Shown here one piece after another: positions 17,701 to 26,189 of a stretch of DNA of 38,893 nucleotides. How positions within the stretch are numbered: position 1 is the first letter of the stretch; the number at the start of each line of letters is the position of its first letter. The translations under genes were made by a program, and so were the position numbers. The notes under the pieces were generated by a model, which was not told the origin of the DNA, searched no databases, and saw only the letters and a program-made list of their open reading frames with translations. This DNA is from Myxococcales bacterium (GTDB taxonomy: Bacteria; Myxococcota_A; Polyangia; Polyangiales; Ga0077539), in contig JAUSAZ010000070.1 of the NCBI GenBank assembly GCA_030652255.1, positions 1 to 38,893 of the forward strand, in the 5' to 3' direction.

Positions 17701-17776
17701 GAGCTCGCTGGCGTCGAGGCGTTGGGGCGCCGGCCCGCCATTCTCAGCGGCGCGGCAATTCGGATAGCGTCAATCC

Positions 17777-19240
17777 ATGCGAGCTCGCCAGCACTTCGGG
17801 GTCACGGCCGTGGTCTCCGCCTTGACCGCCTTCGCCCTCCCAGCCCACGCGCAGCACCGCGGCCACGTGCGCTGTTGCGACGGGACGCGATCGGCGACCT
17901 GCACCGAAGATCGCGAGGGCTGCTGCTCGCGTCACGGGGGCGTGTGCGAGGGCGGCGGCCGTGGCGCGCTTGACGGTCCGCTGACCCCCGCCGAGCGGGA
18001 CATGTCCGAGCGGCTCGTCGTCCACCCCGCCTGCGCCCAGTGCTGCTCGGGCGTCCCTTGGGGGCCACGGCACTCGCGGTGCCTGATCGGTTGCGAGTTC
18101 TTGGGGGCGCTCTCCCCGGCAGACCGACGCACGTCCCTCCAGGCGATGTGCCAGATCGTGGGGCCCAACGACGCGATCGCGTCGATCCTGGGGGTTCCCG
18201 CCGTGTCGGGTCCGCCGCCAACCCAGGTCCCCGCCGTCGTGGCGGTCATGTCGGCGATCTGGGCGGTGCACGAGTCCGCGCTCGCGTGCCCCCGAGACGG
18301 CTCGGCCCCCGTCCGGGCGACCGTCACCTTCGCGCGCGCCGGGCGAGTGAGCGCCGTCGCGTTCACGCCGTCGCGCCGGCGATCGCGCGAGGCCGAGTGC
18401 ATCTCGCGGGCGCTGAGGGCCGCGACGGTGCCGGCGTTCTTGAACGACTCGTACGTCGTGACCTATGAGCTGCCCGCCGCGGGTGTCGCCGACGGCGGCA
18501 CCGTCGCGGGAGCGGGCACGCTGACGGTGCCGTGGACGGGTGAGCGCACCCGCTTCGAGGACAGCGGCGCCGTCATCCACGAGACGATCACCCTCCCGCT
18601 CCAGCCGACCCTGCGACGCGAGTTCGAGGGTCCGGACATGGCGGAGGTGCGCTCGCAGCTGCGCGCGGCGGTGGTCCCGTGCCTCCCCGATCCGTCATCG
18701 ATCGCGTCGGTGGACGTCGTCTTCGACAGCGCGGGGCGGGTCACGCGGCAGAGCGTCTCGACGTCGACCGCCTACCGCGAATGCATCGAGCACGGCCTCG
18801 CGTCTCTCCACTTCACCGTCGCTCCGTTCGCCGCGCCGTACTGCCGCGTGCAGGAGAACTTTCGAGGGGCGGGCGCCGAGCGCCCCATCGTGACGTCGAA
18901 CCTCCGCGAGGAGCCACACTCGACCGCCGCTCCGCCGACGGCGCCGGCCCCCCGCGTCCTGACCCAGGAAGACCTGGACGGGATGCGGCGCGAGCTGCGC
19001 CGACTCGCCGAGGGACTGACCACCTGCGGGACCGCGTTCGACAACCCTTCCGGGGCCCTGGTCCTTACCGTCTCGCCCGACGGGACCGTCGCACGCGCGG
19101 GCTTCAGGACCATGAACCCGATCGCAGAGGAAGGAATCCGGTGCGCGACCACCATCGCGCGGACGTGGACCTTCGCCCCGTTTCCAGGGCCGGCCGTGCA
19201 GCTGTCGACCGTCATCCTGCTGCCGAGGCGACGAGAGTAG
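17777..19240 (+). CDS. Secreted protein with DUF3761-like start and three AgmX-like domains
   Basis: A 487-residue exported protein. The Sec signal ends ALPAHAQ near residue 26. A Cys-rich segment (RCCDGTRSATC...GCCSRHGGVC) resembles the short DUF3761-type motif C-DGT-S...CSxHGGV. After a Cys-containing linker come three related domains, at about 155-235, 295-355 and 405-480. Each has the order of AgmX/GltJ-type C-terminal domains: a conserved Cys near the start, a strand pattern with DGTVARAGF or SAGRVTRQS, an internal Cys (ECI or RCATTI) and a closing hydrophobic strand. Such domains are frequent in myxobacterial envelope and gliding-related proteins. Function here is unknown. The ATG at 17777 gives the signal peptide. 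It is convergent with der. Confidence 0.75.
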   Translation: MRARQHFGVTAVVSALTAFALPAHAQHRGHVRCCDGTRSATCTEDREGCCSRHGGVCEGGGRGALDGPLTPAERDMSERLVVHPACAQCCSGVPWGPRHSRCLIGCEFLGALSPADRRTSLQAMCQIVGPNDAIASILGVPAVSGPPPTQVPAVVAVMSAIWAVHESALACPRDGSAPVRATVTFARAGRVSAVAFTPSRRRSREAECISRALRAATVPAFLNDSYVVTYELPAAGVADGGTVAGAGTLTVPWTGERTRFEDSGAVIHETITLPLQPTLRREFEGPDMAEVRSQLRAAVVPCLPDPSSIASVDVVFDSAGRVTRQSVSTSTAYRECIEHGLASLHFTVAPFAAPYCRVQENFRGAGAERPIVTSNLREEPHSTAAPPTAPAPRVLTQEDLDGMRRELRRLAEGLTTCGTAFDNPSGALVLTVSPDGTVARAGFRTMNPIAEEGIRCATTIARTWTFAPFPGPAVQLSTVILLPRRRE

Positions 19241-19293
19241 CAGGGTCACATCGTGACACCGCGGAAGGCCCCGCCTCTACGGGCCCCCCGGCC

Positions 19294-20724
19294 TCACCCC
19301 CCGCGGCGCGGCTTGTTCGCCTGCATCGAGGGCTTCGGCGGCCCCGACAGGTCGTCGCGCTTGCGCTTCGCGCGGAAGCTCACCCGCACCGGCACCGCCT
19401 CGAAGCCGAAGCGCTCGCGCAGCTGGTTCTGCATGTAGCGCGCGTAGCTCTCGGCCATCGCCTCGATGTAGTTCACCACCGCGGCGAAGCGCGGCGGGTG
19501 CGTGCCCACCTGGCTGATGTAGTAGATGCGCGGCGACCGCCCGGCGTGCACGGGCGGCGGGTGCTTGGTGATCACCTCCTCGAAGAAGCGGTTCACCTCG
19601 CCGGTGCCGATGCGCTTGCCGTGCGACTCCCACGCGCGGTCGACCATCGCCAGCAGGTTGCTCGTCCCCCGCCCCGCCTTGGCCGACATCTTCAGGATCG
19701 GGATCCACGGCGCGAAGGTCAGCTTCCGGTGCGCCTCGGCCACGGCCTTGCGCTCCGTCGCCATGTCGACCTTGTCGACCTTGTTGAGCCCGAGGATCAC
19801 CGCCCGGCCGCGCTCCTCCGCCAGCGAGATCAGCCGCAGGTCCTGGTCGGAGAGGTTCTCCGTCACGTCGAGGAGCACCACCACCACGTCGCAGCGCTCC
19901 ATCGCCCGGATGGCCTGCATCACGCTGGTCATCTCCACCGGGGCCGACACCGAGCGCTTGCGCCGGATGCCCGCCGTGTCGACGAACACGTACTGCTTGT
20001 CGCCCTTGGTCACGAGCGTGTCGATGGCGTCGCGGGTCGTGCCCGGCACGTCCGTCACCAGCAGCCGCTCACTCCCGATGAGCTTGTTGATGAGCGAGCT
20101 CTTGCCCGCGTTGGGCCTGCCCACCACCGCCACGCGGGCGACGTTCTCGTCCAGCGGAACGTCCTCCGCCGTGTCCTCAGGCATCAGCTTCTCGAGCGCG
20201 GCGTCGAGCTCGATCAGCCCGCGGCCGTGCAGCGCGCTCACCGCGATCACCTGGTCGGCGCCGGCGCGGTACAGCTCCATGGCCTCCATCGCGCGCGACG
20301 CGCTGTCGGCCTTGTTGGCCAGGTAGATCACCGGCCGGCCCGCCTTGCGCAGGAGCTTCAGCGCCTCGTGGTCGGCCTCGGTGAGCGGCACCGTGCCGTC
20401 GGCCACGAAGATCACCAGGTCGGCCTCGGCGACGGCCAGCTTCACCTGGTCGCGCACGCCGGACATCATCGCGTCCTTGGCGTCGTGCTCGAAGCCGCCG
20501 GTGTCGACCAGCACGTAGGCCCGGCCGCGCACCTCGGCGTCGGCGAAGTGCCGGTCGCGGGTCACCCCCGGCTCGTCCTGCACGATGGCCAGGTGCTTGC
20601 CCACCAGGCGGTTGAAGAGGGTGCTCTTGCCCACGTTGGGGCGCCCGACGATCGCCACCAGCGGGCGGTTGCCGCGCGCGACGCGAACCTCTGCGGGGAG
20701 TTCTGCCCGATCGCTGCGGCTCAT
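19294..20724 (-). CDS. der: GTPase Der (EngA), ribosome assembly
   Basis: An essential double-GTPase that acts in maturation of the 50S ribosomal subunit. It has 476 residues and the expected layout: first G domain with GRPNVGKS (27-34), DTGG (74-77) and NKAD (137-140); second G domain with GRPNAGKS (202-209), DTAG and NKVD; then the C-terminal KH-like domain ending in a basic tail (FRAKRKRDDLSGPPKPS). The start codon overlaps the era stop by four bases (ATGA), so translation is likely coupled and the two ribosome-assembly GTPases form one operon. Nothing looks truncated. Confidence 0.97.
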   Translation of the reverse strand: MSRSDRAELPAEVRVARGNRPLVAIVGRPNVGKSTLFNRLVGKHLAIVQDEPGVTRDRHFADAEVRGRAYVLVDTGGFEHDAKDAMMSGVRDQVKLAVAEADLVIFVADGTVPLTEADHEALKLLRKAGRPVIYLANKADSASRAMEAMELYRAGADQVIAVSALHGRGLIELDAALEKLMPEDTAEDVPLDENVARVAVVGRPNAGKSSLINKLIGSERLLVTDVPGTTRDAIDTLVTKGDKQYVFVDTAGIRRKRSVSAPVEMTSVMQAIRAMERCDVVVVLLDVTENLSDQDLRLISLAEERGRAVILGLNKVDKVDMATERKAVAEAHRKLTFAPWIPILKMSAKAGRGTSNLLAMVDRAWESHGKRIGTGEVNRFFEEVITKHPPPVHAGRSPRIYYISQVGTHPPRFAAVVNYIEAMAESYARYMQNQLRERFGFEAVPVRVSFRAKRKRDDLSGPPKPSMQANKPRRGG

Positions 20725-21674
20725 TTCGCGTCACCCTTCTCTGCCTGCACGTACCCGAGCGTCTTCAACGCGTCGGCGTTGCGCGTCCAGTCTGGCGTCA
20801 CCTGCACCCACAGCTCCAGGAACACCTGCTTCCCCAGGAACTGCTCGATGCTCGACCGCGCCCGCGCGCCGATCGCCTTGATCTTCTCTCCGCCCGCGCC
20901 CACCAGGATCTTCTTCTGCCCGTCGCGCTCGACGTGGATGGCGGCCCGGATGCGCGGCACCGTCGGCCGCTCGTCGTAGCTCTCGATCTCCACCGCGGTG
21001 ACGTACGGCACCTCGGCGCCGGTCTCGCCGATGACCGCCTCGCGGATGCGCTCGGCCACGAAGTACTTCTCCGGCCGGTCGGTCAGCGTGTCGTCGGCGA
21101 AGAGCGCCCCGCCTTCGGGGAGCTCGTCGACCAGCGCGCGCATCAGGTGCCCGACGCCGTCGTCCTTCTCCGCCGCGATGGGCACGATGGCCGCGAAGTC
21201 CCGCTTCTTCGCGTAGGCCTCGATGAGCGGCAGCAGGGCCTCGCGGGTCTTCACCCGGTCGATCTTGTTGATCACCAGGAACACCCGCTTGGTGACGCCC
21301 GCGAGGGCCTCCAGCACGTACTCCTCGCGGCTCGGGCCCGCGTGGCCGTCGCTCGCGTCGACGACCATCACCACCACGTCGGCGCCCTCGGCGGCGGCGC
21401 GGGCCTCGGCGTTCATGTACTCGCCGAGCTTGCGGTGCGGCCGGTGGATTCCGGGGGTGTCGACGATCACGAGCTGCGCCGGCAGCCCCTGCGGGCGGGT
21501 GACGACCGCCATCACGCGGTCGCGGGTGGTCTCGGGGTTGGGGGTGACGATGGAGAGGGACTCGCCTACGAGGGCGTTGAGCAGGGTGCTCTTGCCCACG
21601 TTGGGGCGGCCCACCAGCGCGACGTAGCCGGCGCGGGTGATGGGCAGAGCGTTCGATTCAGGGGTATCTGTCAT
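20721..21674 (-). CDS. era: GTPase Era, 16S rRNA/30S assembly
   Basis: A GTPase that binds the 3' end of 16S rRNA and helps 30S subunit assembly. At 317 residues it shows GRPNVGKS (22-29), a switch region ETTRDRV, DTPG (72-75), NKID and a C-terminal KH domain (about 220-300, including KKILVGAGGEKIKAIG). The ATG at 21674 is preferred; the upstream frame adds non-Era residues. There is almost no ribosome-binding sequence in front, and a plausible promoter lies so close that the leader would be only about 6-7 bases. It overlaps der by four bases and is divergent from the FGE-like gene. Confidence 0.96.
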   Translation of the reverse strand: MTDTPESNALPITRAGYVALVGRPNVGKSTLLNALVGESLSIVTPNPETTRDRVMAVVTRPQGLPAQLVIVDTPGIHRPHRKLGEYMNAEARAAAEGADVVVMVVDASDGHAGPSREEYVLEALAGVTKRVFLVINKIDRVKTREALLPLIEAYAKKRDFAAIVPIAAEKDDGVGHLMRALVDELPEGGALFADDTLTDRPEKYFVAERIREAVIGETGAEVPYVTAVEIESYDERPTVPRIRAAIHVERDGQKKILVGAGGEKIKAIGARARSSIEQFLGKQVFLELWVQVTPDWTRNADALKTLGYVQAEKGDAK

Positions 21675-21687
21675 AGGGGCGGGGCTG

Positions 21688-21716
21688 CTTATGCGGCATC
21701 CACCGGGTGTAAACAA
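21688..21716 (-). promoter_or_regulatory. Candidate sigma70-type promoter for era-der
   Basis: On the minus strand TTGTTT (21716-21711) is followed after 17 bases by CATAAG (21693-21688). Transcription would start near 21681, about 7 bases before the era start codon. This fits the missing ribosome site. Pattern only; not tested. Confidence 0.4.
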
Positions 21717-21733
21717 TCCCCCCGCACCGACCG

Positions 21734-22753
21734 ATGAGCCCCGCACGACCCTCCCGCCCCCCCCGCGCCGCCCCGGCCCTCGGCCTCGCGGCGGCCCTCG
21801 CGGCGGCCCTCGCGGGCGCGCAGGCGCCGCTGCCGAGCGTCGCTTTACGCGGCGGGGTAAGCGCCGTCACCCCCGAGGCCTCGCCCGTGGTGCGCGTGCG
21901 CGCGGGGAGCTTCGTGATGGGCTCCGACCCGGCGGGCCTCGACCAGGCGCGGACGATGTGCGTGCGCGACCTCGAGCGCTTCGCGGCGGTGCGCGGCGCC
22001 CCCGTCGCCGACCCGGTGGTGGGGGCGGGCTTCAACGTCCTGCTCGCGGCGTGCGGGGTCGATCCCTTCCCGGACGCCATCCCCGTGTGCGGCATGGAGT
22101 ACTTCGCCCCCGAGGCGATGGCGCACGAGGTGTGGCTGCCGGGCTACGGCATCGACCGCACGGAGGTGACCGTCGCGGCCTACGACCGCTGCGTGCTCCG
22201 CGGGGCCTGCGCACCGCCGCTCGACGCGCCGGGCACGCCGCAGACGGGCGGGGCGACGCAGCCGGTGACGGGCGTTCGCTGGGCCGACGCGGCGGCGTAC
22301 TGCGCGTGGGCCGGGGGGAGGCTGCCCACCGAGGCGGAGTGGGAGCGCGCGGCGCGGGGGCGCGACGGGCGCACCTTCCCGTGGGGGTGGGTGACCGACC
22401 CGGGGAGGTTCAACCACGGGGCGCTCGACCCCGCGTGCCGCGATGACGACGACGGCTTCGCGCTCGCGGCGCCGGTGGGGTCGTACCCCAGCGGGGCGTC
22501 GCCCGACGGGGCGCTCGACATGGCGGGCAACGCGCAGGAGTGGGTGGCCGACCGGGCCTCGGCGGACGGCGCGGGCTACCCCCCCGACCGCGCGGTGACC
22601 CCCGCCGGGCCGCGCGACGGCAGCGAGCGGGTGGTGCGCGGCGGGGCCTTCGACCTGCCGATGTTCCTGGCGAGGACGACGGCGCGCTCGCGGCGGCTGC
22701 CCGACGCGAGGGAGCGCGACCTGGGCTTCCGCTGCGCGTACGACCAGCGCTGA
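21734..22753 (+). CDS. FGE-sulfatase (SUMF1)-domain exported protein
   Basis: A 339-residue protein with an Ala-rich export-type N-terminus (cleavage likely near AGAQA) and a formylglycine-generating-enzyme-like domain. Typical signatures are [12 protein letters not shown], the [14 protein letters not shown] block, [58 protein letters not shown] and the terminal GFRCAYD. The Cys pair that binds copper in true FGE (after RGGS, in the C-x4-C region) is absent: here [20 protein letters not shown] has no Cys. It is therefore probably a non-catalytic or binding member of the family, which is common in myxobacteria. An insertion rich in Cys and Pro separates the first block from the main domain. 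Divergent from era. Confidence 0.87.
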   Translation: MSPARPSRPPRAAPALGLAAALAAALAGAQAPLPSVALRGGVSAVTPEASPVVRVRAGSFVMGSDPAGLDQARTMCVRDLERFAAVRGAPVADPVVGAGFNVLLAACGVDPFPDAIPVCGMEYFAPEAMAHEVWLPGYGIDRTEVTVAAYDRCVLRGACAPPLDAPGTPQTGGATQPVTGVRWADAAAYCAWAGGRLPTEAEWERAARGRDGRTFPWGWVTDPGRFNHGALDPACRDDDDGFALAAPVGSYPSGASPDGALDMAGNAQEWVADRASADGAGYPPDRAVTPAGPRDGSERVVRGGAFDLPMFLARTTARSRRLPDARERDLGFRCAYDQR

Positions 22754-22856
22754 TCGGCGCGGGCCTCCCGGCGCCCATTGCCATGCGGGGGCATCTGGAT
22801 AGACTGCGCCGCCCGAACGACCCGACGATTTCGCTTCCGTGGAGTGCCCGACGATC

Positions 22857-23483
22857 ATGCGATGGACCGCGTTCTTCTTCCTCTTCGCGACCCTGGCGGG
22901 ATGCACCACCCAGTCCTCGGGTCAGCGCTGTCAGCAGAACTCCGACTGCAACACGGACACCGACACCTGCCGCAGCGAGATCAACCCCGAGCGTGACTGT
23001 GCGGGCAACAACGCCTGCATCTGCTGCCCCACCAACCCGGCCGCGGCCAGCGCGATCACCGCCTGCCTGCCGCGCGTCGGCCGCACCGACAGCGGCGTGA
23101 GCGACACCGGCCCCGAGGCGGGCGCCGGCACCGACACCGGCCCCGAGGCGGGCGCCGTCACCGACACCGGCCCCGAGGCGGGCGCCGTCACCGATACCGG
23201 CCCCGAGGCGGGCGTCGTCGCAGACGCGGGCCCCTCGTGCGCCAGCAACTCCGACTGCGACGCCGGGTCCTTCTGCAACGGCGCGAGCTGCGGCGGCGCG
23301 GGCAGCTGCGTGCCCCGGCCGGTCGCGAGCAACTGCGCCCCGGTGCTCAACACCGTGTGCGGCTGCGACCTCCGCACGTACAGCAACGCCTGCGAAGCCG
23401 CCGCCGCGGGGGTTCGCAGCACCGCGGGCGTGTGCCCGGTGCTCGACGCCGGGGCCGTGACCGACGTCGTCGCCGCCGACTGA
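22857..23483 (+). CDS. Lipoprotein with Kazal-like domain
   Basis: A 208-residue lipoprotein: short signal with lipobox TLAGC (Cys16), a Cys-rich stretch (CQQNSDCNTDTDTC...CICCPTNP), then four nearly identical ten-residue units (TDTGPEAGAV type) as a linker, then a second Cys-rich part. The C-terminal pattern C-VP...C-APVLNTVCGCDLRTYSNACEAAAAGV...GVC matches the Kazal serine-protease-inhibitor consensus. It may protect the cell against secreted proteases; this is inference from the fold. The ATG at 22857 is preferred to one at 22839 because it gives the signal sequence. It is followed by an inverted-repeat element and a convergent lipoprotein gene. Confidence 0.82.
   Translation: MRWTAFFFLFATLAGCTTQSSGQRCQQNSDCNTDTDTCRSEINPERDCAGNNACICCPTNPAAASAITACLPRVGRTDSGVSDTGPEAGAGTDTGPEAGAVTDTGPEAGAVTDTGPEAGVVADAGPSCASNSDCDAGSFCNGASCGGAGSCVPRPVASNCAPVLNTVCGCDLRTYSNACEAAAAGVRSTAGVCPVLDAGAVTDVVAAD
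23101..23220 (+). repeat. Four 30-bp tandem repeats in a lipoprotein linker
   Basis: Four head-to-tail 30-base units, each built on GACACCGGCCCCGAGGCGGG, run without gaps and differ at only a few bases. They encode the repeated DTGPEAGAV linker. Near identity at DNA level points to recent expansion. Confidence 0.92.
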
Positions 23484-23490
23484 TCCCCCC

Positions 23491-23615
23491 AGAAGGTCAG
23501 CACAACCCGTCGCGAGCCCCACGAGACGAGGGAGGCCGCGCGAGACATACGCGGGGTATTTCGAGCGCAGCCGACCGCTGGATCGGGGGGCGCAGCTGGG
23601 TTGTGCTGACCTTCT
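23491..23615. mobile_element. 125-bp MITE-like element with 18-bp terminal inverted repeats
   Basis: AGAAGGTCAGCACAACCC (23491-23508) is repeated perfectly inverted at 23598-23615, leaving an 89-base interior with no gene. The right end touches the stop codon of the minus-strand lipoprotein gene and the left end lies 7 bases after the plus-strand gene. No target duplication is evident. It could be a miniature inverted-repeat transposon or a large bidirectional terminator stem; an 18-base perfect match over this distance favours the first. Confidence 0.5.
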
Positions 23616-24535
23616 CAGCGCTCGCGGCCGTCTTCCAGGCTCAGCGCCTGGCAGAGGCCCCGGAGCGCGCTGCCCTCCGCCCACGCGCCCACGCCGTCGA
23701 GCTCGCGGCGCTCGTCGAGACGCGCCGTCGCGCCCAGGTCGCCCTCGTCGCAGCGGTCGTTGCCGTTGCGGTCGATCACCAGCGCGAGGCGCTCGGAGGG
23801 CCAGTGGCGGCCGGGCATGATCCAGTCGAGCGCGAGCGCACCGCCCTCGACGGAGCGGCGTAGCACCTGCGCGGCGACCGGGCGCTCGTCGGCGACCAGA
23901 CCCGCGAAGACCCGGAGCCCCTCGACCGCGCGATCGAGCCCGCGGACGCGCAGCGAGCGCGAGCGGTCGGAGAGCCCGGCGAGCGCGGCCTCGGCCTGCG
24001 GCGCCGAGGGGGCCTCTGCGAAGGCCATGGAGAGGTCCTCGTCGCCCAGGGTGGCGTAGCGCTGGCTGAACACCGCCCGCGCCACGTCGGGCCCGGTCTC
24101 CCCGGTGGAGCCCGGCGCGAAGATCACCGCGGCCACCTGGGGGTAGCCCGACCCCCCGCGCGGCATGCACACGCAGGCCTCGAAGGCCCCGCCCCGCACC
24201 TCCGCGGCGGCCGAGACCACCCCGTGCGGGACGTTCAGCCCGTCGCCGTCGCGCAGCAGGTAGCGCATCGCGAAGCGCACCCGTGCGCCGTCGAGGCCCG
24301 TCAGCCCCGCGGCGTGGCCGCGCACGAAGGTCTGCGGCTCGGCCCCGCACGCCGCCCGAACCTCGGCGCAGCTCGCGGTGCTCGGCGCGGGCGTCAGGGC
24401 TTGGGCGGAGGGGGCGTCTGCGGGGAGGCTCCCGGCGTCGCCGCCCTCCGGGGCGGGCGTCACCGAGGCGCCGCAGCCCGCGGCGGCCAGCGACAGCAGG
24501 AGAAGGAGGGCGCTCGTCGGTGCCGTGGTGCTCAT
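23615..24535 (-). CDS. Hypothetical lipoprotein
   Basis: A 306-residue predicted lipoprotein with a Leu-rich signal and lipobox AAAGC (Cys21), followed by an Ala/Pro/Asp-rich linker. The mature part begins with a Cys-containing segment (ASCAEVRAACGAEP) and is otherwise a mixed alpha/beta sequence. One calcium-site-like loop (DRNGNDRCDEGDLG) lies near residue 265; it resembles EF-hand-type loops of dockerin-like segments, but a single copy is weak evidence. Family unknown. The ATG at 24535 gives the export signal; the longer frame to 24589 does not. The stop lies at the edge of the inverted-repeat element. Confidence 0.75.
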   Translation of the reverse strand: MSTTAPTSALLLLLSLAAAGCGASVTPAPEGGDAGSLPADAPSAQALTPAPSTASCAEVRAACGAEPQTFVRGHAAGLTGLDGARVRFAMRYLLRDGDGLNVPHGVVSAAAEVRGGAFEACVCMPRGGSGYPQVAAVIFAPGSTGETGPDVARAVFSQRYATLGDEDLSMAFAEAPSAPQAEAALAGLSDRSRSLRVRGLDRAVEGLRVFAGLVADERPVAAQVLRRSVEGGALALDWIMPGRHWPSERLALVIDRNGNDRCDEGDLGATARLDERRELDGVGAWAEGSALRGLCQALSLEDGRER

Positions 24536-24626
24536 GGATCGTTGGTGTACCCCCGCGGAGGCTCTACACGGAATCGATATGTTCTTCATGGTATTGCCTG
24601 CGGGAGCGATACAATCGCGGAGGGCG

Positions 24627-26186
24627 TCAGTCGGGCGAGAAGGCCGCGGCGAGCGAGCTGCTCCAGCGGCCGGCGTGGCGCAGGGCCTCGTCCATGGTGG
24701 TGCAGTTGGGGTCGCGGGCCGCGGGGGCGAGCGCCCGGTCGCGGCGGCGGTAGGCGAGCAGGAGGTGGTAGCCGGCCACGCTCGCGACGCACTCCGGGAC
24801 GTAGCGCTCGCGAAACGACTCGAGGGCCATCAGCCGGCGCTCGACGGGCCACTGCACCCGGATGCTCGGGTGGGGGTCGCCCGGCGCCCCGATGGGGAGG
24901 GCGTTGAGAAGCACCAGGTCGGGGGCGCGCAGCGCGAGCCAGGCGTCGTCGATGCGCTTGCGCCCCATGGCCCCGGGGTAGCGGGCCAGCACCGGGTCGG
25001 TGAGGCCGCCGAGGTCGCGGATGGTCATCCCCGGGACGGCGTAGCCGAACACCCCGATGTCGTGGAGGGCGACGGAGCGCGCGCCGCGGCCGAGCAGCTC
25101 GCGGGCGATGGCGGAGTGCGCGAGGTCCTGCGGGGCGGTGAGCTCGTTGGCGTGGCTGATGCGCGCGCCCTCGCGGAGGTTCTGCCCGGCCCAGAGCAGC
25201 GCGGCGGCGAAGGCGGCGAGGCGCCACGCGCCGGGGCGGTCGAGCAGCGGGCGCACGCGGCCCTCGAACACGATCGCGAGGCACGGCAGCGACGGGAGCA
25301 GCAGGCGCGCGCCGTACATCCAGTCGCCGCCCTCCAGCACCACGGCGAGGGAGTGCACGGCGACGAGGCCCAGCAGCCAGCGATCGGGGCGGCGCATCGC
25401 GCGCAGGCCCGCGGCGGACACGGCGAGGAGCCCCCCGGCGGAGCCCAGCCAGACGCCCAGGTAGCGCAGCCCGGCCGCGCGGTCGGGGCTCTTGGCGCCC
25501 AGGGTGTTGGGCAGAAGGCCATGGAAGTACCAGAACTTCCAGAGCAGGTAGGGGGCGAGCAGCGCGGCCAGCAGCGCCCCGGCGAGCAGCACGGCGCGGC
25601 GCGCGGACGACGACGCAGGCGCAGGCGGCGCAGCGGCGAGCGCGGCGAGGCCCCAGAGCGCGAGCAGCCCGGCCTCGGGGCGGAGGAGGAAGGCGACCGC
25701 GGCGGCGAGGGCGAAGCGCACCGGGCGGGACTGCACCGCGGCGACGGCGGCGACGGTCCAGGCGAGGGTGAAGGCGACGGTCTCGAGGCCCGCGAAGGCG
25801 TGGTAGGCGAGGCCCGCGGAGAGGGCGACGACGAGGCCCGCGACGGCGCCGCCGGGGGCGCGGGGCGACGGGTCGTCGGGGTCGAGCGAGCGAGCAGCCC
25901 GCACGGTGACCCACACGAGCGCGAGCAGCGCGGCGAGGGAGACGAGGGGCATCCAGAGGGGGGCCGGGGCGCCGACGCGGTGGAAGCCCGCGGCGAGGAG
26001 GGTCCAGAGGAAGTTGGTGTAGCCCTCGACGCGCTCGCCCGCGTTGTAGACGAGCCCTCGGCCCTCGGCGAGGTTGAGCGCGTAGCGGAACGAGATGTAC
26101 GCGTCGTCGACGCTGCACCCGCTGAAGCGCAGCGCGTGTACCAGCGCGACCAGCACCGCCAGCGCACCGAGCCGTCGCGTCGGCAC
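24627..26186 (-). CDS. GT-C family membrane glycosyltransferase
   Basis: A 519-residue integral membrane protein with about ten hydrophobic segments in the first 350 residues and a soluble C-terminal part. The first periplasmic loop has the GT-C catalytic signature DDAYISFRYALNLAEGRGLVYNAGERVEGYTNFLW, with the acidic DD pair that binds metal or polyprenyl-phosphate sugar donor. The later segment DIGVFGYAVPGMTIRDLGGLTDP is also typical of these arabinosyl/mannosyl-type transferases. It should transfer a sugar from a lipid donor to an envelope glycan; donor and acceptor are unknown. The GTG at 26186 starts 3 bases after the phosphatase stop, so translation coupling is likely. Confidence 0.83.
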   Translation of the reverse strand: MPTRRLGALAVLVALVHALRFSGCSVDDAYISFRYALNLAEGRGLVYNAGERVEGYTNFLWTLLAAGFHRVGAPAPLWMPLVSLAALLALVWVTVRAARSLDPDDPSPRAPGGAVAGLVVALSAGLAYHAFAGLETVAFTLAWTVAAVAAVQSRPVRFALAAAVAFLLRPEAGLLALWGLAALAAAPPAPASSSARRAVLLAGALLAALLAPYLLWKFWYFHGLLPNTLGAKSPDRAAGLRYLGVWLGSAGGLLAVSAAGLRAMRRPDRWLLGLVAVHSLAVVLEGGDWMYGARLLLPSLPCLAIVFEGRVRPLLDRPGAWRLAAFAAALLWAGQNLREGARISHANELTAPQDLAHSAIARELLGRGARSVALHDIGVFGYAVPGMTIRDLGGLTDPVLARYPGAMGRKRIDDAWLALRAPDLVLLNALPIGAPGDPHPSIRVQWPVERRLMALESFRERYVPECVASVAGYHLLLAYRRRDRALAPAARDPNCTTMDEALRHAGRWSSSLAAAFSPD

Positions 26187-26189
26187 CGC

